Shown: positions 1 through 8,153 of the stretch, in pieces
Layout: the number at the start of each line of letters is the position of its first letter
Position numbering within the stretch: the first letter of the stretch is position 1
NCBI RefSeq assembly: GCF_002075885.1
Contig: NZ_MDET01000056.1
Location: 1 to 64,000 of the forward strand
Source: Manganibacter manganicus
GTDB taxonomy: Bacteria; Pseudomonadota; Alphaproteobacteria; Rhizobiales; Rhizobiaceae
Direction: 5' to 3'
DNA: 64,000 nt
Notes under the pieces: model-generated
The model's database searches: none
The model's input: the letters and a program-made list of their open reading frames with translations, nothing else
What the model was told of the DNA's origin: nothing
Made by a program: the position numbers and the translations under genes

Positions 1-27
1 TGGCCTGCTGCCGGTTTCGTGGACACC
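1..27 (+). repeat. Left inverted repeat of the IS3-family element
   Basis: The first 17 bases, starting TGGCCTGCTG, match the reverse complement of 1223-1239 exactly. After a three-base mismatch block the inner seven bases (GGACACC) match again. It is the transposase binding and cleavage end. The window happens to begin at its first base. Confidence 0.85.
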
Positions 28-61
28 GAGATAAGGTGTTTAACGGAACTGGAGAGAGGGA

Positions 62-352
62 ATGCAGAGAAGGAAGTTCAGCCGCGAGTTCAAGCTTGAG
101 GCAGTGAGACTGGTGAAGGATCGGGGCGTTGCGGTTGCGCAGGCCGCCCGTGATCTGGATCTCCATGAGAACGTGCTGCGCAAATGGATCAGGGATCTTG
201 CTGCCGATCCGCAGCATGCCTTTCCCGGTCATGGCCAGATGAAGCCGGAGCAGCTCGAGATCGACCGGCTGCGCAAGGAAGTCGCCAAACTGAAGGCGGA
301 GCGCGACATCCTAAAAAAGGCCGCAGCCTACTTCGCGAGGGAAGCGATATGA
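62..352 (+). CDS. IS3-family transposase OrfA
   Basis: This 96-residue DNA-binding half of an IS3 transposase has an N-terminal helix-turn-helix of the HTH_Tnp_1 type (about residues 5-50, opening with the family-typical RKFSREFKLEAVRLV). It ends in a charged coiled-coil with leucine spacing (about residues 60-90) that normally drives multimerisation with the catalytic product. A purine-rich GGAGAGAGGG lies just before the ATG. Its stop overlaps the orfB start as ATGA at 349-352, and slippage at 313-319 would fuse it to OrfB as the active OrfAB transposase. Confidence 0.9.
   Translation: MQRRKFSREFKLEAVRLVKDRGVAVAQAARDLDLHENVLRKWIRDLAADPQHAFPGHGQMKPEQLEIDRLRKEVAKLKAERDILKKAAAYFAREAI
313..319 (+). 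other. Programmed -1 frameshift site (A AAA AAG)
   Basis: In the orfA frame the codons are CTA AAA AAG, giving the heptamer A AAA AAG. This is the commonest slippery sequence in IS3-family elements. Slipping back one base moves ribosomes into the orfB frame, which is open there, so an OrfAB fusion is produced. The site is seen directly; its use is inferred from the family. Confidence 0.75.
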
Positions 353-1209
353 GGTTCGCTTTCATCGCGAGGCACCGGGGCATCTGGCCGGTGGCATGGC
401 TGTGCAGTGCACTGGATGTATCCCGCTCAGGCTTCCATGCCTGGCTCAACCGTAGCCCCAGCGTCCGCTCGCGGCACGACGAGATACTCGTCTCCCGGAT
501 CGACCGCAGCTTCAAGAGCAGTGACCGCACCTATGGCGCCCGTCGTGTCTGGCATGACGTCCTGGCCGAGGGTCTGTCCTGCGGCCTGCATCGCGTCGAG
601 AGGCTCATGCGGGAGAACGGGTTGCGTGCCCGGCCGCGCCGCCGTGGGCTGCCGAAGGACGCCGGCGAGCGGACCGCCGTCTCGGACAACCTCCTCGACC
701 GCGCCTTCGAGGCATCGGCTCCGAACCAGAAGTGGATCGCCGACTTCACCTACATCTGGACCGCCGAAGGTTGGCTCTACGTTGCCGCCGTCGTCGACCT
801 GTTCTCCCGGCGCGTCGTCGGCTGGGCGATGAAGGCGGAGATGACGGCCCAACTCGTCACCGACGCCCTCATCATGGCGATCTGGCGCAGAGGAAAACCC
901 GATAGCCTGCTTCATCATTCGGACCAGGGATCGCAATACACCAGTGAGCAGTTCCAGCGCCTGATGGCTGACCACGGCATCACCTGTTCGATGAGCCGGT
1001 CGGGCAACGTCTGGGACAATGCTGCGATGGAGAGCTTCTTCTCGTCGCTCAAGACAGAGCGGACGGCCCGCAAGGTCTACAGGAGGAGGGACGACGCCAG
1101 GGCGGATGTGTTCGATTACATCGAACGCTTCTACAACCCTCGGCGACGGCACTCGACACTGGGCTATCTCAGCCCCGTCGAGTTCGAGGAGCAAGCTATG
1201 TTAGCTTAA
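349..1209 (+). CDS. IS3-family transposase OrfB (DDE catalytic subunit)
   Basis: This 286-residue catalytic half has a small helical HTH_21-like region (about residues 45-100) followed by an integrase-core RNase H fold. The catalytic triad is visible as D132 (IADFTYI), D192 (HHSDQGSQY) and E228 (DNAAMESFF), giving the DD(35)E spacing expected of IS3 elements. The ATG at 349 overlaps the orfA stop. The same frame stays open upstream to 184, but that part is the antiparallel reading of orfA and is needed only for the frameshift fusion. The protein is intact to its stop, so the element may still be active. Confidence 0.92.
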   Translation: MRFAFIARHRGIWPVAWLCSALDVSRSGFHAWLNRSPSVRSRHDEILVSRIDRSFKSSDRTYGARRVWHDVLAEGLSCGLHRVERLMRENGLRARPRRRGLPKDAGERTAVSDNLLDRAFEASAPNQKWIADFTYIWTAEGWLYVAAVVDLFSRRVVGWAMKAEMTAQLVTDALIMAIWRRGKPDSLLHHSDQGSQYTSEQFQRLMADHGITCSMSRSGNVWDNAAMESFFSSLKTERTARKVYRRRDDARADVFDYIERFYNPRRRHSTLGYLSPVEFEEQAMLA

Positions 1210-1212
1210 CCT

Positions 1213-1239
1213 GGTGTCCGAAAAACCGGCAGCAGGCCA
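1213..1239 (-). repeat. Right inverted repeat of the IS3-family element
   Basis: This is the reverse complement of the left end with three mismatches in 27. It contains a GTG (1214-1216) that opens a frame running straight into the truncated serine recombinase. Confidence 0.85.
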
Positions 1240-1882
1240 CTATACGCGGGTTAGCACAGAGGATCAGGGGAGGAGCGGGCTAGGCCTAGAGGCCCAGAGG
1301 CGGGACATAGACATCTTCCTCTCCAACTTCTCGGAGGAGCCTTGGGAGGTCATAGGGGAGTTTCAGGACGTTCTCTCAGGCAAGAACGACGACAGGCCCC
1401 AATTAGCCGCCGCCTTGAAGATGGTGAGGGAAGCGGGAGCGGAACTCCTCATAGCCAAACTGGACCGTCTAAGCCGCAAGGTTTCCTTCATTGCAAACAT
1501 CATGGAAGACAAGAAGGTCCGCCTCCGGGTTGCCTCCATGCCCTTTGCCGACAACTTCCAGCTTCACATCTATGCGGCCCTAGCGGAACAGGAACGGGAG
1601 TTTATCTCCAAGCGCACCAAAGCAGCCCTTCAGATTGCCAAAGAGAAAGGCGTGAAGTTGGGAGGCCTTCGGGACAAGACCATGAAGCGCAATGAGGCCA
1701 TCCAGCAGAAAGCCAAGCGGGAAGCCGAGAAGGTGATGAAGATCATCGGCCCCTTACGTCAATCAGGCCAGACCCTCGCCACCATCGCCGGGACGCTCAA
1801 TGACATGGAGGTGGCGACATCAAGGGGAGGCCAGTGGACCCCCATGCAAGTCAAGAGGGCCTTGGAACGGGCGGGAGGCTAA
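1214..1882 (+). CDS. Serine recombinase, 5' end replaced by IS
   Basis: This is a resolvase/invertase-type serine recombinase that cuts and rejoins DNA. It has the N-terminal catalytic motif YTRVSTEDQ (R12 and catalytic S14), a second active-site motif AKLDRLSRK (D84, R85, R88), and a short C-terminal helical DNA-binding part with a TLATIAGTLN segment. The first nine residues are encoded by the IS inverted repeat, and native sequence begins at about the YTRVST codons. Normal homologues have only a few residues before this strand, so the hybrid could still fold. The GTG has no clear Shine-Dalgarno, but it sits five bases after the orfB stop and could be reached by translational coupling. It could equally be a silent fragment. 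Confidence 0.7.
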   Translation: MSEKPAAGHYTRVSTEDQGRSGLGLEAQRRDIDIFLSNFSEEPWEVIGEFQDVLSGKNDDRPQLAAALKMVREAGAELLIAKLDRLSRKVSFIANIMEDKKVRLRVASMPFADNFQLHIYAALAEQEREFISKRTKAALQIAKEKGVKLGGLRDKTMKRNEAIQQKAKREAEKVMKIIGPLRQSGQTLATIAGTLNDMEVATSRGGQWTPMQVKRALERAGG

Positions 1883-2151
1883 AAGCAGCAAGGCCGCCCA
1901 ACCCTCGCGAAGGCAGGCGGCCTCATGGACGAATATCAACTCCCCAGAAGTATTCATCCAACGCCCGCCCCCAGGTTTCACAGTCTGAGAATTGACGACT
2001 GATTCTGATTATGCAAAAAAACAAATCTCGTGTCAACTCCCCCTCTCTTTGTCTCGTGTTTCTCACTTCGTTCAAAACACTCAACATCTCTCTCCCCCTC
2101 AAAAAATCAGATTGTCAAGCCATTGTCAATTCACTTTTGGAGCTCTTTTCA

Positions 2152-3888
2152 TTAAGGACGCCACCCAGTGTCCATCACCGCAAATCTAGGCAGCTTGTTT
2201 ATCTCTCGGTCCAGCACGGCAGGGGGCCATTCCCCATAGCCTTCCCTAGCATCCACCGGCCCGCTCCCCATCATGAAGTCCCGCGCCTCCTTGTCCATCC
2301 CGCAATGGCGACTCCTAGTCGTGAACAGGTGGCGCAACGCATGGAGGGGCCGACCTAGAGGAGCTTCCATCTTCAACTCCTCAGTAACCCACTGGCCTAC
2401 CCGCTTCCCCACCTCAGTACCGCGATGCTTCCCTTTGAGCGCCTTTAGGTCAGTGTCCGCAGGATATGGCTCATAGAACAATGGCCCCTCGCCTATCTCC
2501 CTTATGAAATCCAGAAAGCCCAACTCGATGAGATGCTTGTGAATACCCACGGCCCACGCCTTGCCGCTCTTGGTGCTGCCATCGGAAGGAGTGATGAGAA
2601 GATAGGGAATTCCATCCTCCTCCTTTAAGTGCCGCCCTTGGAATTGTCCTATCTCAGCCGCCCGAAGTCCCGTATAGGCCAGCACCCACGGCATCCAGAA
2701 CAGTGCCCGCTTGTGCGGCTCAGAGATGGCCTTGGATGTCCCACCAAACGTCGCCTTTAGTATCCTTGCCGCTTCCTCCTCAGTCCACCCCTTGGACCGC
2801 TTAGGAGCCACACCTTCCCGGTTATCCGCAATGCCCGACGCAGCATTGAACGGCAGGTCAAACTCCTTGACCCCATGAGTCAGCACCGCCCGAACTGCCG
2901 ATAGGTATTTATCTGTTATGGTCTTGGGCGACAGGCCGGTTTCCATCAGACTATCCCGCCACCGCCGAACATCATCCTTTGCGACCTTCCGAGCATCATC
3001 ATGCCCGATGAACGCAACGAACTTGGTGAGGTAGGCCCGATTGTCCGAAACAGTCTTGGCGCGGATGCTAGTGGTCTTGGCCTTGTGATCCAGAAGGCGC
3101 TCCAAGGTCAGGACGTTAGCAGGCCTAGAAGGCTCAGTGGAAGGCGAGGAGACGACGAAATCGGGAGCCGCTTCAAGTTCCTTCACCCGGCTATAATCGT
3201 TACCACGCCGCGCCTCTAGGCCCCGATGGACAGCCCCCATCATGGAAGCCATCTGGAGATTTAGAAGCCGTCGAGATTCAGCCGTGACGTGCAAGCGCCT
3301 ATTCGCCAACGCCTCATCGCTATCAGCCCCATGGATTGCTTCAAGGGCAGCCGCTACGTCACGCCCAAGGATTGCCCGCAGGCCGGGATACTTGGAGAGT
3401 AGCCGGACGGTGAGCGACCGCTTTCGCTTCGCCCCTGCCCCGACATATTCCCGAATGTCCCGCTCGAAGTCTTTCCGCTTGTCCGGCTCCATGGCATCGA
3501 CCATTGCCAGCATCGTCGTGTTGCCATCATCGGGAGGATTTGGGATGGGCGACTCAGGCGGGGCCTCAAAGGCGTCTTCCTCATGTTTGGCAAGGAACGC
3601 CCTGGCATGTTCCGCCGCCAGCGCCACAGTCTGTTTCGGAGATAGGTCTTGAGGGCCTTCCCGAAGCAATAGCCGCCAGCGGTCCCATTCCGCTTCAACT
3701 TCCCCTGAGACCTCTTTGTAAAGCCGCTCAGCCGGTTTCCTGTCACGAGTGCCTAGAGAACGCTGGACCTCCCGCGTCACCTTCACGCCAAGCTCAGCAA
3801 GCCGCCGCCGTTCAGCAAAAATATCGGGAGGAGTTACCTTCCTGTAATAGAGGATTCCGGTATTGGGATGGGGCCAAGGGCCGGTCAT
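2152..3888 (-). CDS. Tyrosine site-specific integrase (phage/ICE type)
   Basis: This long integrase (578 residues) probably moves the element in and out of tRNA-Thr. The N-terminus (MTGPWPHPNTGILYYRK) resembles the DUF6538 head of such integrases, followed by a core-binding region (about 270-370) and the catalytic domain. Visible catalytic residues are R in AYTGLRAAEI, K in STKSGKAW, the HxxR box HALRH (H516, R519) and the nucleophile Y551 in REGYGEW. I chose the ATG at 3888 because AAGGTGGG lies five bases before it and the family usually starts there. An ATG at 3921 adds 11 residues with a poorer ribosome site. The frame is unbroken, so it may be functional. Confidence 0.88.
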   Translation of the reverse strand: MTGPWPHPNTGILYYRKVTPPDIFAERRRLAELGVKVTREVQRSLGTRDRKPAERLYKEVSGEVEAEWDRWRLLLREGPQDLSPKQTVALAAEHARAFLAKHEEDAFEAPPESPIPNPPDDGNTTMLAMVDAMEPDKRKDFERDIREYVGAGAKRKRSLTVRLLSKYPGLRAILGRDVAAALEAIHGADSDEALANRRLHVTAESRRLLNLQMASMMGAVHRGLEARRGNDYSRVKELEAAPDFVVSSPSTEPSRPANVLTLERLLDHKAKTTSIRAKTVSDNRAYLTKFVAFIGHDDARKVAKDDVRRWRDSLMETGLSPKTITDKYLSAVRAVLTHGVKEFDLPFNAASGIADNREGVAPKRSKGWTEEEAARILKATFGGTSKAISEPHKRALFWMPWVLAYTGLRAAEIGQFQGRHLKEEDGIPYLLITPSDGSTKSGKAWAVGIHKHLIELGFLDFIREIGEGPLFYEPYPADTDLKALKGKHRGTEVGKRVGQWVTEELKMEAPLGRPLHALRHLFTTRSRHCGMDKEARDFMMGSGPVDAREGYGEWPPAVLDREINKLPRFAVMDTGWRP

Positions 3889-3932
3889 TACCCACCTTCG
3901 TCGTGCTGCCAATCGTGACATTCTTTGTAGCT

Positions 3933-4000
3933 CTTCCGTTGACGGAAGCCACAGAAATCACTAAGGTATTGGGGTTACAGACGATTTTCCTTGAAGGAAA
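3933..4000. repeat. Two inverted repeats between integrase and tRNA-Thr
   Basis: CTTCCG-TTGA-CGGAAG (3933-3948) is a perfect six-base-arm palindrome, and TTTCCTT-G-AAGGAAA (3986-4000) is a perfect seven-base-arm palindrome that abuts the CCA end of the tRNA. Their position suits integrase or excisionase arm sites. The second could alternatively form a 3' hairpin on the tRNA transcript. Function is inferred from position only. Confidence 0.4.
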
Positions 4001-4075
<75 letters not shown>

Positions 4076-4202
4076 ATCTTGAATGCGGCGGACTTCTGCC
4101 ACATCACTTCCAAGAGCGCAAGTTATGTGTGCAAGGTTTTGCGCAAAGGATTTTGCAGGCCATGACGATGCCATAATCTTCGCTGATCGACGGAGCTTCT
4201 TG

Positions 4203-4379
4203 ATGAATGACAAACTCCCACATACAGGTGGCAGCGACCGCAAAGCACGACTGGCGGAGGAACTGCGCGCCAATTTGCAAAAGCGCAAGGCGCAGGTGCG
4301 TGCCCGCCGCGCCGGCGAAGCTGACAAACGGCCGGCTGGCCTGGATGCAACGCGAACCCAAAGAGCGCAGGACAAGTAA
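4203..4379 (+). CDS. Small conserved basic protein upstream of murA
   Basis: This 58-residue, strongly charged protein (MNDKLPHTGGSDRKARLAEE onward) is rich in Arg, Lys and Ala, with one predicted helix over about residues 13-45 and no membrane segment. GGAG lies about ten bases before the ATG. I recall similar short proteins at this position, just before murA, in other Hyphomicrobiales. Their function is unknown. The basic helix suggests nucleic acid or ribosome contact, but this is only a guess from composition. Confidence 0.65.
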   Translation: MNDKLPHTGGSDRKARLAEELRANLQKRKAQVRARRAGEADKRPAGLDATRTQRAQDK

Positions 4380-4492
4380 TAGGCGCTGTATGGAATGCTG
4401 TTTCTTGAACCCGCCCAGCCGATGGTCTAGAGCGGTCACGAAATACTAAACCGATTGAAGCCGGCCTTTTTATCTGGCCGAGGGGACACTTT

Positions 4493-5788
4493 ATGGACCG
4501 AATCAGAATTGTCGGCGGCAATACGTTGACCGGCACCATTCCCATCTCCGGCGCCAAGAATGCGGCGCTGCCGCTGATGATCGCGGCTCTGCTGACCGAC
4601 GAAACGCTGACGCTGACGAATGTGCCGCATCTGGCCGATGTGGAACAGCTTATCCGCATCCTCGGCAATCATGGTGTCGATTATTCGGTCAACGGCAAGC
4701 GCGACCACCAGAACGGCTCCAACGGCTATACCCGCACGTTGAATTTCACCGCGCGCGACATTGTCGACACGACGGCGCCTTACGACCTGGTGTCGAAGAT
4801 GCGCGCGTCATTCTGGGTCGTCGGCCCGCTTCTCGCGCGCATGGGCGAGGCTCGCGTATCGCTTCCCGGCGGTTGCGCCATCGGCACCCGGCCGGTCGAT
4901 CTGTTCATAGACGGCTTGCAGGCACTGGGCGCCGAGATCGATGTCGACAACGGCTATGTGCTCGCCAAGGCGAAGAACCGGCTCAGAGGCAATCGCTATG
5001 TTTTCCCCAAAGTCTCGGTCGGCGCCACCCATGTGCTGATGATGGCCGCGTCGCTGGCACGCGGCGAGACAGTGCTTGAGAACGCTGCGCGTGAGCCCGA
5101 AGTGGTCAATCTTGCCGAATGTCTGAATGCCATGGGCGCGAAAATTTCCGGCGCCGGCACCGGGACAATCACCATCGAAGGCGTTGAAAATCTTTACGGC
5201 GCAAATGTCGCCGTCATTCCTGACCGCATCGAAACAGGCACCTACGCAATGGCCGTCGCCATGACCGGTGGCGACGTATTGCTGGAAGGCGCCCGAGGCG
5301 ATCTTCTGGAAAATGCGCTCGACGTGATCGGCCGTACCGGCGCCGAGATCACGCAAACCAATTCCGGGCTCCGCGTCAAGCGCAACGGCGCCGGCATCTC
5401 ACCCGTCGATATCACCACCGAGCCCTTTCCCGGCTTCCCGACTGATCTGCAAGCCCAGTTCATGGGATTGATGACCATGGCCAAGGGCAAGTCGCATATC
5501 ACCGAGACGATCTTCGAGAACCGCTTCATGCACGTGCAGGAACTGGCGCGGCTGGGTGCCCGCATCTCACTCTCCGGCCAGACGGCCATCGTGGACGGCG
5601 TATCCAGGCTGAAGGGCGCGCCGGTGATGGCAACGGACCTGCGCGCTTCGGTTTCTCTGGTTATCGCCGGACTGGCCGCCGAAGGCGAAACCACAGTCAA
5701 TCGCGTCTATCATCTCGACCGTGGCTTCGAGCGCCTGGAGCAGAAACTTTCCGGCTGCGGCGCGCAGATCGAACGGATCAGTGCTTAG
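4493..5788 (+). CDS. murA: UDP-N-acetylglucosamine 1-carboxyvinyltransferase
   Basis: It transfers enolpyruvate from PEP to UDP-GlcNAc, the first committed step of peptidoglycan synthesis, in the cytoplasm. The 431-residue length is usual. The two-fold EPSP-synthase fold is evident, with K22 in the GAKNAALP motif binding substrate and C128 in GGCAIGTRPVDL as the general acid. That cysteine is the fosfomycin target, so the enzyme is predicted to be of the sensitive cysteine type. It follows the small basic protein by about 110 bases and precedes the DUF2948-hisD group on the same strand. Confidence 0.97.
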   Translation: MDRIRIVGGNTLTGTIPISGAKNAALPLMIAALLTDETLTLTNVPHLADVEQLIRILGNHGVDYSVNGKRDHQNGSNGYTRTLNFTARDIVDTTAPYDLVSKMRASFWVVGPLLARMGEARVSLPGGCAIGTRPVDLFIDGLQALGAEIDVDNGYVLAKAKNRLRGNRYVFPKVSVGATHVLMMAASLARGETVLENAAREPEVVNLAECLNAMGAKISGAGTGTITIEGVENLYGANVAVIPDRIETGTYAMAVAMTGGDVLLEGARGDLLENALDVIGRTGAEITQTNSGLRVKRNGAGISPVDITTEPFPGFPTDLQAQFMGLMTMAKGKSHITETIFENRFMHVQELARLGARISLSGQTAIVDGVSRLKGAPVMATDLRASVSLVIAGLAAEGETTVNRVYHLDRGFERLEQKLSGCGAQIERISA

Positions 5789-5919
5789 CCGGACTATATG
5801 GTTCGGCTCAGCGCCCAGGCCAGAGCTTGACCCATTTGCCAGCCGCCGACTGGTTGCACCTGCGCCAAAGACCGCCTAACAGATGAACGATGGCAACCTT
5901 CGCATCTGCGAGACCCGGC

Positions 5920-6363
5920 ATGGATGCTCTGAAACTTATCGCGCTCGACAGTCAGGATCTTTCCGTCATCTCCGCTCATGTTCAGGATGCGGTGATGAAG
6001 GTCGGCGACCTTGAATACCTGCCCGCCGTCAAGCGCTTCGTCATGCCGATGAACCGCTTCGCATGGGAAAAAAAGCGCCGTTTCTTTCGTCCTCACAACG
6101 AGCGACGGCGCAGCGTTCTGCATTTCGACCGCGTGCTTGGCGTCAAAACAAGCGGTATCGCTCGCGACAAGCCGCAGGACGTGCTGTCGCTGCTGGCGGT
6201 CAGCTTCGTGCCGGTGGATGCGCCGGTCGGTCCGGCCGGCATTGTCGAACTGATCTTTTCAGGCAATGGCACCGTCATGCTCGATGTCGAATGCGTAGAG
6301 GCGCGGCTCGCCGACATTGGCGGGACCTGGCAAGCCGCCTCACGGCCGGCGCACAGGGCTTGA
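5920..6363 (+). CDS. DUF2948 family protein
   Basis: This 147-residue cytoplasmic protein of unknown function opens with the family-typical MDALKLIALDSQDLSVIS and contains the conserved segments VKRFVMPMNRFAW and RRSVLHFDRV. The family is largely alphaproteobacterial and usually sits before hisD, as here, with four bases between its stop and the hisD ATG, so the two are probably cotranscribed. An ATG at 5890 would add ten residues. I prefer 5920 because homologues begin there, although neither start has a strong ribosome site. Confidence 0.85.
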   Translation: MDALKLIALDSQDLSVISAHVQDAVMKVGDLEYLPAVKRFVMPMNRFAWEKKRRFFRPHNERRRSVLHFDRVLGVKTSGIARDKPQDVLSLLAVSFVPVDAPVGPAGIVELIFSGNGTVMLDVECVEARLADIGGTWQAASRPAHRA

Positions 6364-6367
6364 TGTC

Positions 6368-7660
6368 ATGGCTGTTACCTTGCGCCAGTCCGATGCTGAT
6401 TTCGAGCAGAGCTTCGCCGCATTCCTGACCACGAAACGTGAAGTGTCGACCGATGTTGATGCCGCAGTGCGCGGCATCATTGCCGAGGTTCGCAACGAGG
6501 GCGATGCGGCACTTCTCGATTACAGTCTGAAATTCGACCGGACCGACCTTGCCGCGCTGGGTATTCTCATAACCCGCGCCGATGTGGATGCCGCCTATGC
6601 CACAGTCGACCAAGAGGCGGTCGAGGCGCTCAAATTCGCCCGCGAGCGCATCCGCGCCTATCACACTCGCCAATTGCCGGCCGACGAGCATTTCACCGAT
6701 GCGGTCGGTGTCGAACTGGGCTGGCGCTGGAATGCGGTGGAATCGGCCGGCCTCTATGTTCCGGGCGGCACAGCCAGCTATCCAAGCTCGGTGCTGATGA
6801 ATGCCATCCCCGCCAAGGTCGCCGGCGTCGAGCGGCTGGTCATGGCCGTTCCCGCCCCCGATGGCGTCATCAACCCGCTTGTGCTGGTCGCGGCCGATCT
6901 GGCCGGCGTCGAGGAAATATACCGGGTTGGCGGGGCTCAAGCCATCGCCGCGCTCGCCTATGGCACCGAAACGATCAGGCCGGTGGCCAAGATCGTCGGT
7001 CCTGGCAACGCCTATGTCGCAGCCGCCAAGCGTCAGGTCTTCGGCACAGTCGGCATCGACATGATCGCCGGCCCCTCCGAAGTGCTGGTGATCGCCGATG
7101 CGAGCAATAACCCGGACTGGATTGCGGCAGACCTTCTGGCGCAGGCTGAACATGACGGCTCGGCCCAGTCAATTCTCATCACCGACGATGCGGCCTTCGG
7201 CAAGGCCGTCGAGACGGCGATCGAAAATCAGTTGAAAACGCTTCCGCGCGCCAGCATTGCCGCCGCAAGCTGGCGCGACTTCGGCGCCGTCATTCTGGTC
7301 GAAAATTTCGAGGCCGCCCTGCCGCTCGCCAATCGCATTGCCGCCGAACATGTGGAACTGGCCATCGAGGATGCGAATGGTTTTCTTGCGCGATTGCGTA
7401 ATGCCGGTTCGGTCTTCCTCGGCCGGCATACGCCGGAAGCCATCGGCGACTATGTCGGCGGGCCCAACCATGTGCTGCCAACGGCGCGGTCGGCGCGCTT
7501 CTCCTCCGGTCTTTCGGTGATGGATTTCGTCAAGCGAACCTCGACCATCAAGCTTGGCCCCGACCAGTTGCGGGCGCTCGGACCGGCAGCGATGACGCTG
7601 GCCGAAGCCGAGGGCCTGCACGCGCATGGCCGCTCCATCTCCATCCGGCTGAATATGTAG
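6368..7660 (+). CDS. hisD: Histidinol dehydrogenase
   Basis: It catalyses the last two steps of histidine synthesis (histidinol to histidine) with NAD and zinc. The 430 residues include the signature GPGNAYVAAAKRQVFG...DMIAGPSEV, the zinc-ligand region LAQAEHDGSAQ, the EHVELAI motif that supplies the catalytic Glu-His pair, GGPNHVLPT and the C-terminal HAHGRSISIR histidine. The ATG at 6368 is chosen because upstream in-frame sequence belongs to the DUF2948 gene. It stands apart from the other his genes, as is common in rhizobia. Confidence 0.97.
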   Translation: MAVTLRQSDADFEQSFAAFLTTKREVSTDVDAAVRGIIAEVRNEGDAALLDYSLKFDRTDLAALGILITRADVDAAYATVDQEAVEALKFARERIRAYHTRQLPADEHFTDAVGVELGWRWNAVESAGLYVPGGTASYPSSVLMNAIPAKVAGVERLVMAVPAPDGVINPLVLVAADLAGVEEIYRVGGAQAIAALAYGTETIRPVAKIVGPGNAYVAAAKRQVFGTVGIDMIAGPSEVLVIADASNNPDWIAADLLAQAEHDGSAQSILITDDAAFGKAVETAIENQLKTLPRASIAAASWRDFGAVILVENFEAALPLANRIAAEHVELAIEDANGFLARLRNAGSVFLGRHTPEAIGDYVGGPNHVLPTARSARFSSGLSVMDFVKRTSTIKLGPDQLRALGPAAMTLAEAEGLHAHGRSISIRLNM

Positions 7661-7666
7661 CGCGCG

Positions 7667-8152
7667 ATGCCGGGAACCGATCAGAACCGCGCCAGGCTGG
7701 TCGACGTCGAACTCGACGAAACGATCGGTCGTTCGACGCCCGACGTCGAACACGAGCGGGCGGTGGCGATCTTCGACTTGATCGAAGAGAACAGCTTCCG
7801 CCCCGTCAATGACGAAGGCTGCGGCCCTTACCGGCTGAAACTGTCGCTGGCCGAATCGCGGCTGATCCTTGCCGTGAAGCGCGAGAACGACAGCGACGTG
7901 GTCACCCATATCCTGTCGCTGACGCCATTCAGGCGCATCGTCAAGGATTACTACATGATCTGCGAAAGCTATTATGAGGCGATCCGCTCCTCGACGCCGA
8001 GTCAGATCGAAGCCATCGACATGGGGCGGCGCGGCTTGCACAATGAAGGCTCGCAAACCCTGATGGACCGGCTGTCCGGCAAGATCGATGTCGATTTCGA
8101 CACTGCACGCCGCCTGTTCACGCTGGTTTGCGTGCTGCACTGGCGAGGCTGA
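7667..8152 (+). CDS. UPF0262 family protein
   Basis: This 161-residue protein of unknown function is recognised by its family sequence (ERAVAIFDLIEENSFRP, then PFRRIVKDYYMICESYYEAIR, ending LFTLVCVLHWRG). It is predicted to be cytoplasmic, with no signal or membrane segment. It lies six bases after hisD and two bases before the likely start of the phosphatase gene, so hisD, UPF0262 and the phosphatase form one tight operon, an arrangement I recall from other rhizobia and Brucella. Confidence 0.9.
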   Translation: MPGTDQNRARLVDVELDETIGRSTPDVEHERAVAIFDLIEENSFRPVNDEGCGPYRLKLSLAESRLILAVKRENDSDVVTHILSLTPFRRIVKDYYMICESYYEAIRSSTPSQIEAIDMGRRGLHNEGSQTLMDRLSGKIDVDFDTARRLFTLVCVLHWRG

Positions 8153-8153
8153 C

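Larger units (their letters stand above)
1..1239 (+). mobile_element. IS3-family insertion sequence, complete
   Basis: The element is bounded by 27-base imperfect inverted repeats (1-27 and 1213-1239, 24 of 27 positions matching, outer TGG and CCA) and carries overlapping orfA and orfB with an A6G slippage site. This is the standard IS3-family layout, and about 1.24 kb is the usual size. The left flank lies outside the window, so the short target duplication cannot be checked. The insertion has removed the native 5' end of the serine recombinase gene to its right. Confidence 0.9.
1..4000. mobile_element. Right-hand end of an integrative element in tRNA-Thr
   Basis: This stretch carries only mobility genes: an IS3-family element, a serine recombinase and a large tyrosine integrase. 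The integrase starts about 110 bases from the 3' end of tRNA-Thr(GGT), and from 4.2 kb onward the gene order is ordinary alphaproteobacterial housekeeping. Tyrosine integrases commonly recombine at tRNA 3' ends, so the element most likely ends at about 4000 and extends left beyond the window. The other boundary, which should repeat the tRNA 3' end, is not visible. That this is one element and not several layered insertions is inference. Confidence 0.65.

Noticed and set aside
1992..2358. Short plus-strand frames between the serine recombinase and integrase
   Set aside because: They are CT-rich chance frames that run into antisense of the integrase 3' end; no start signal or motif.
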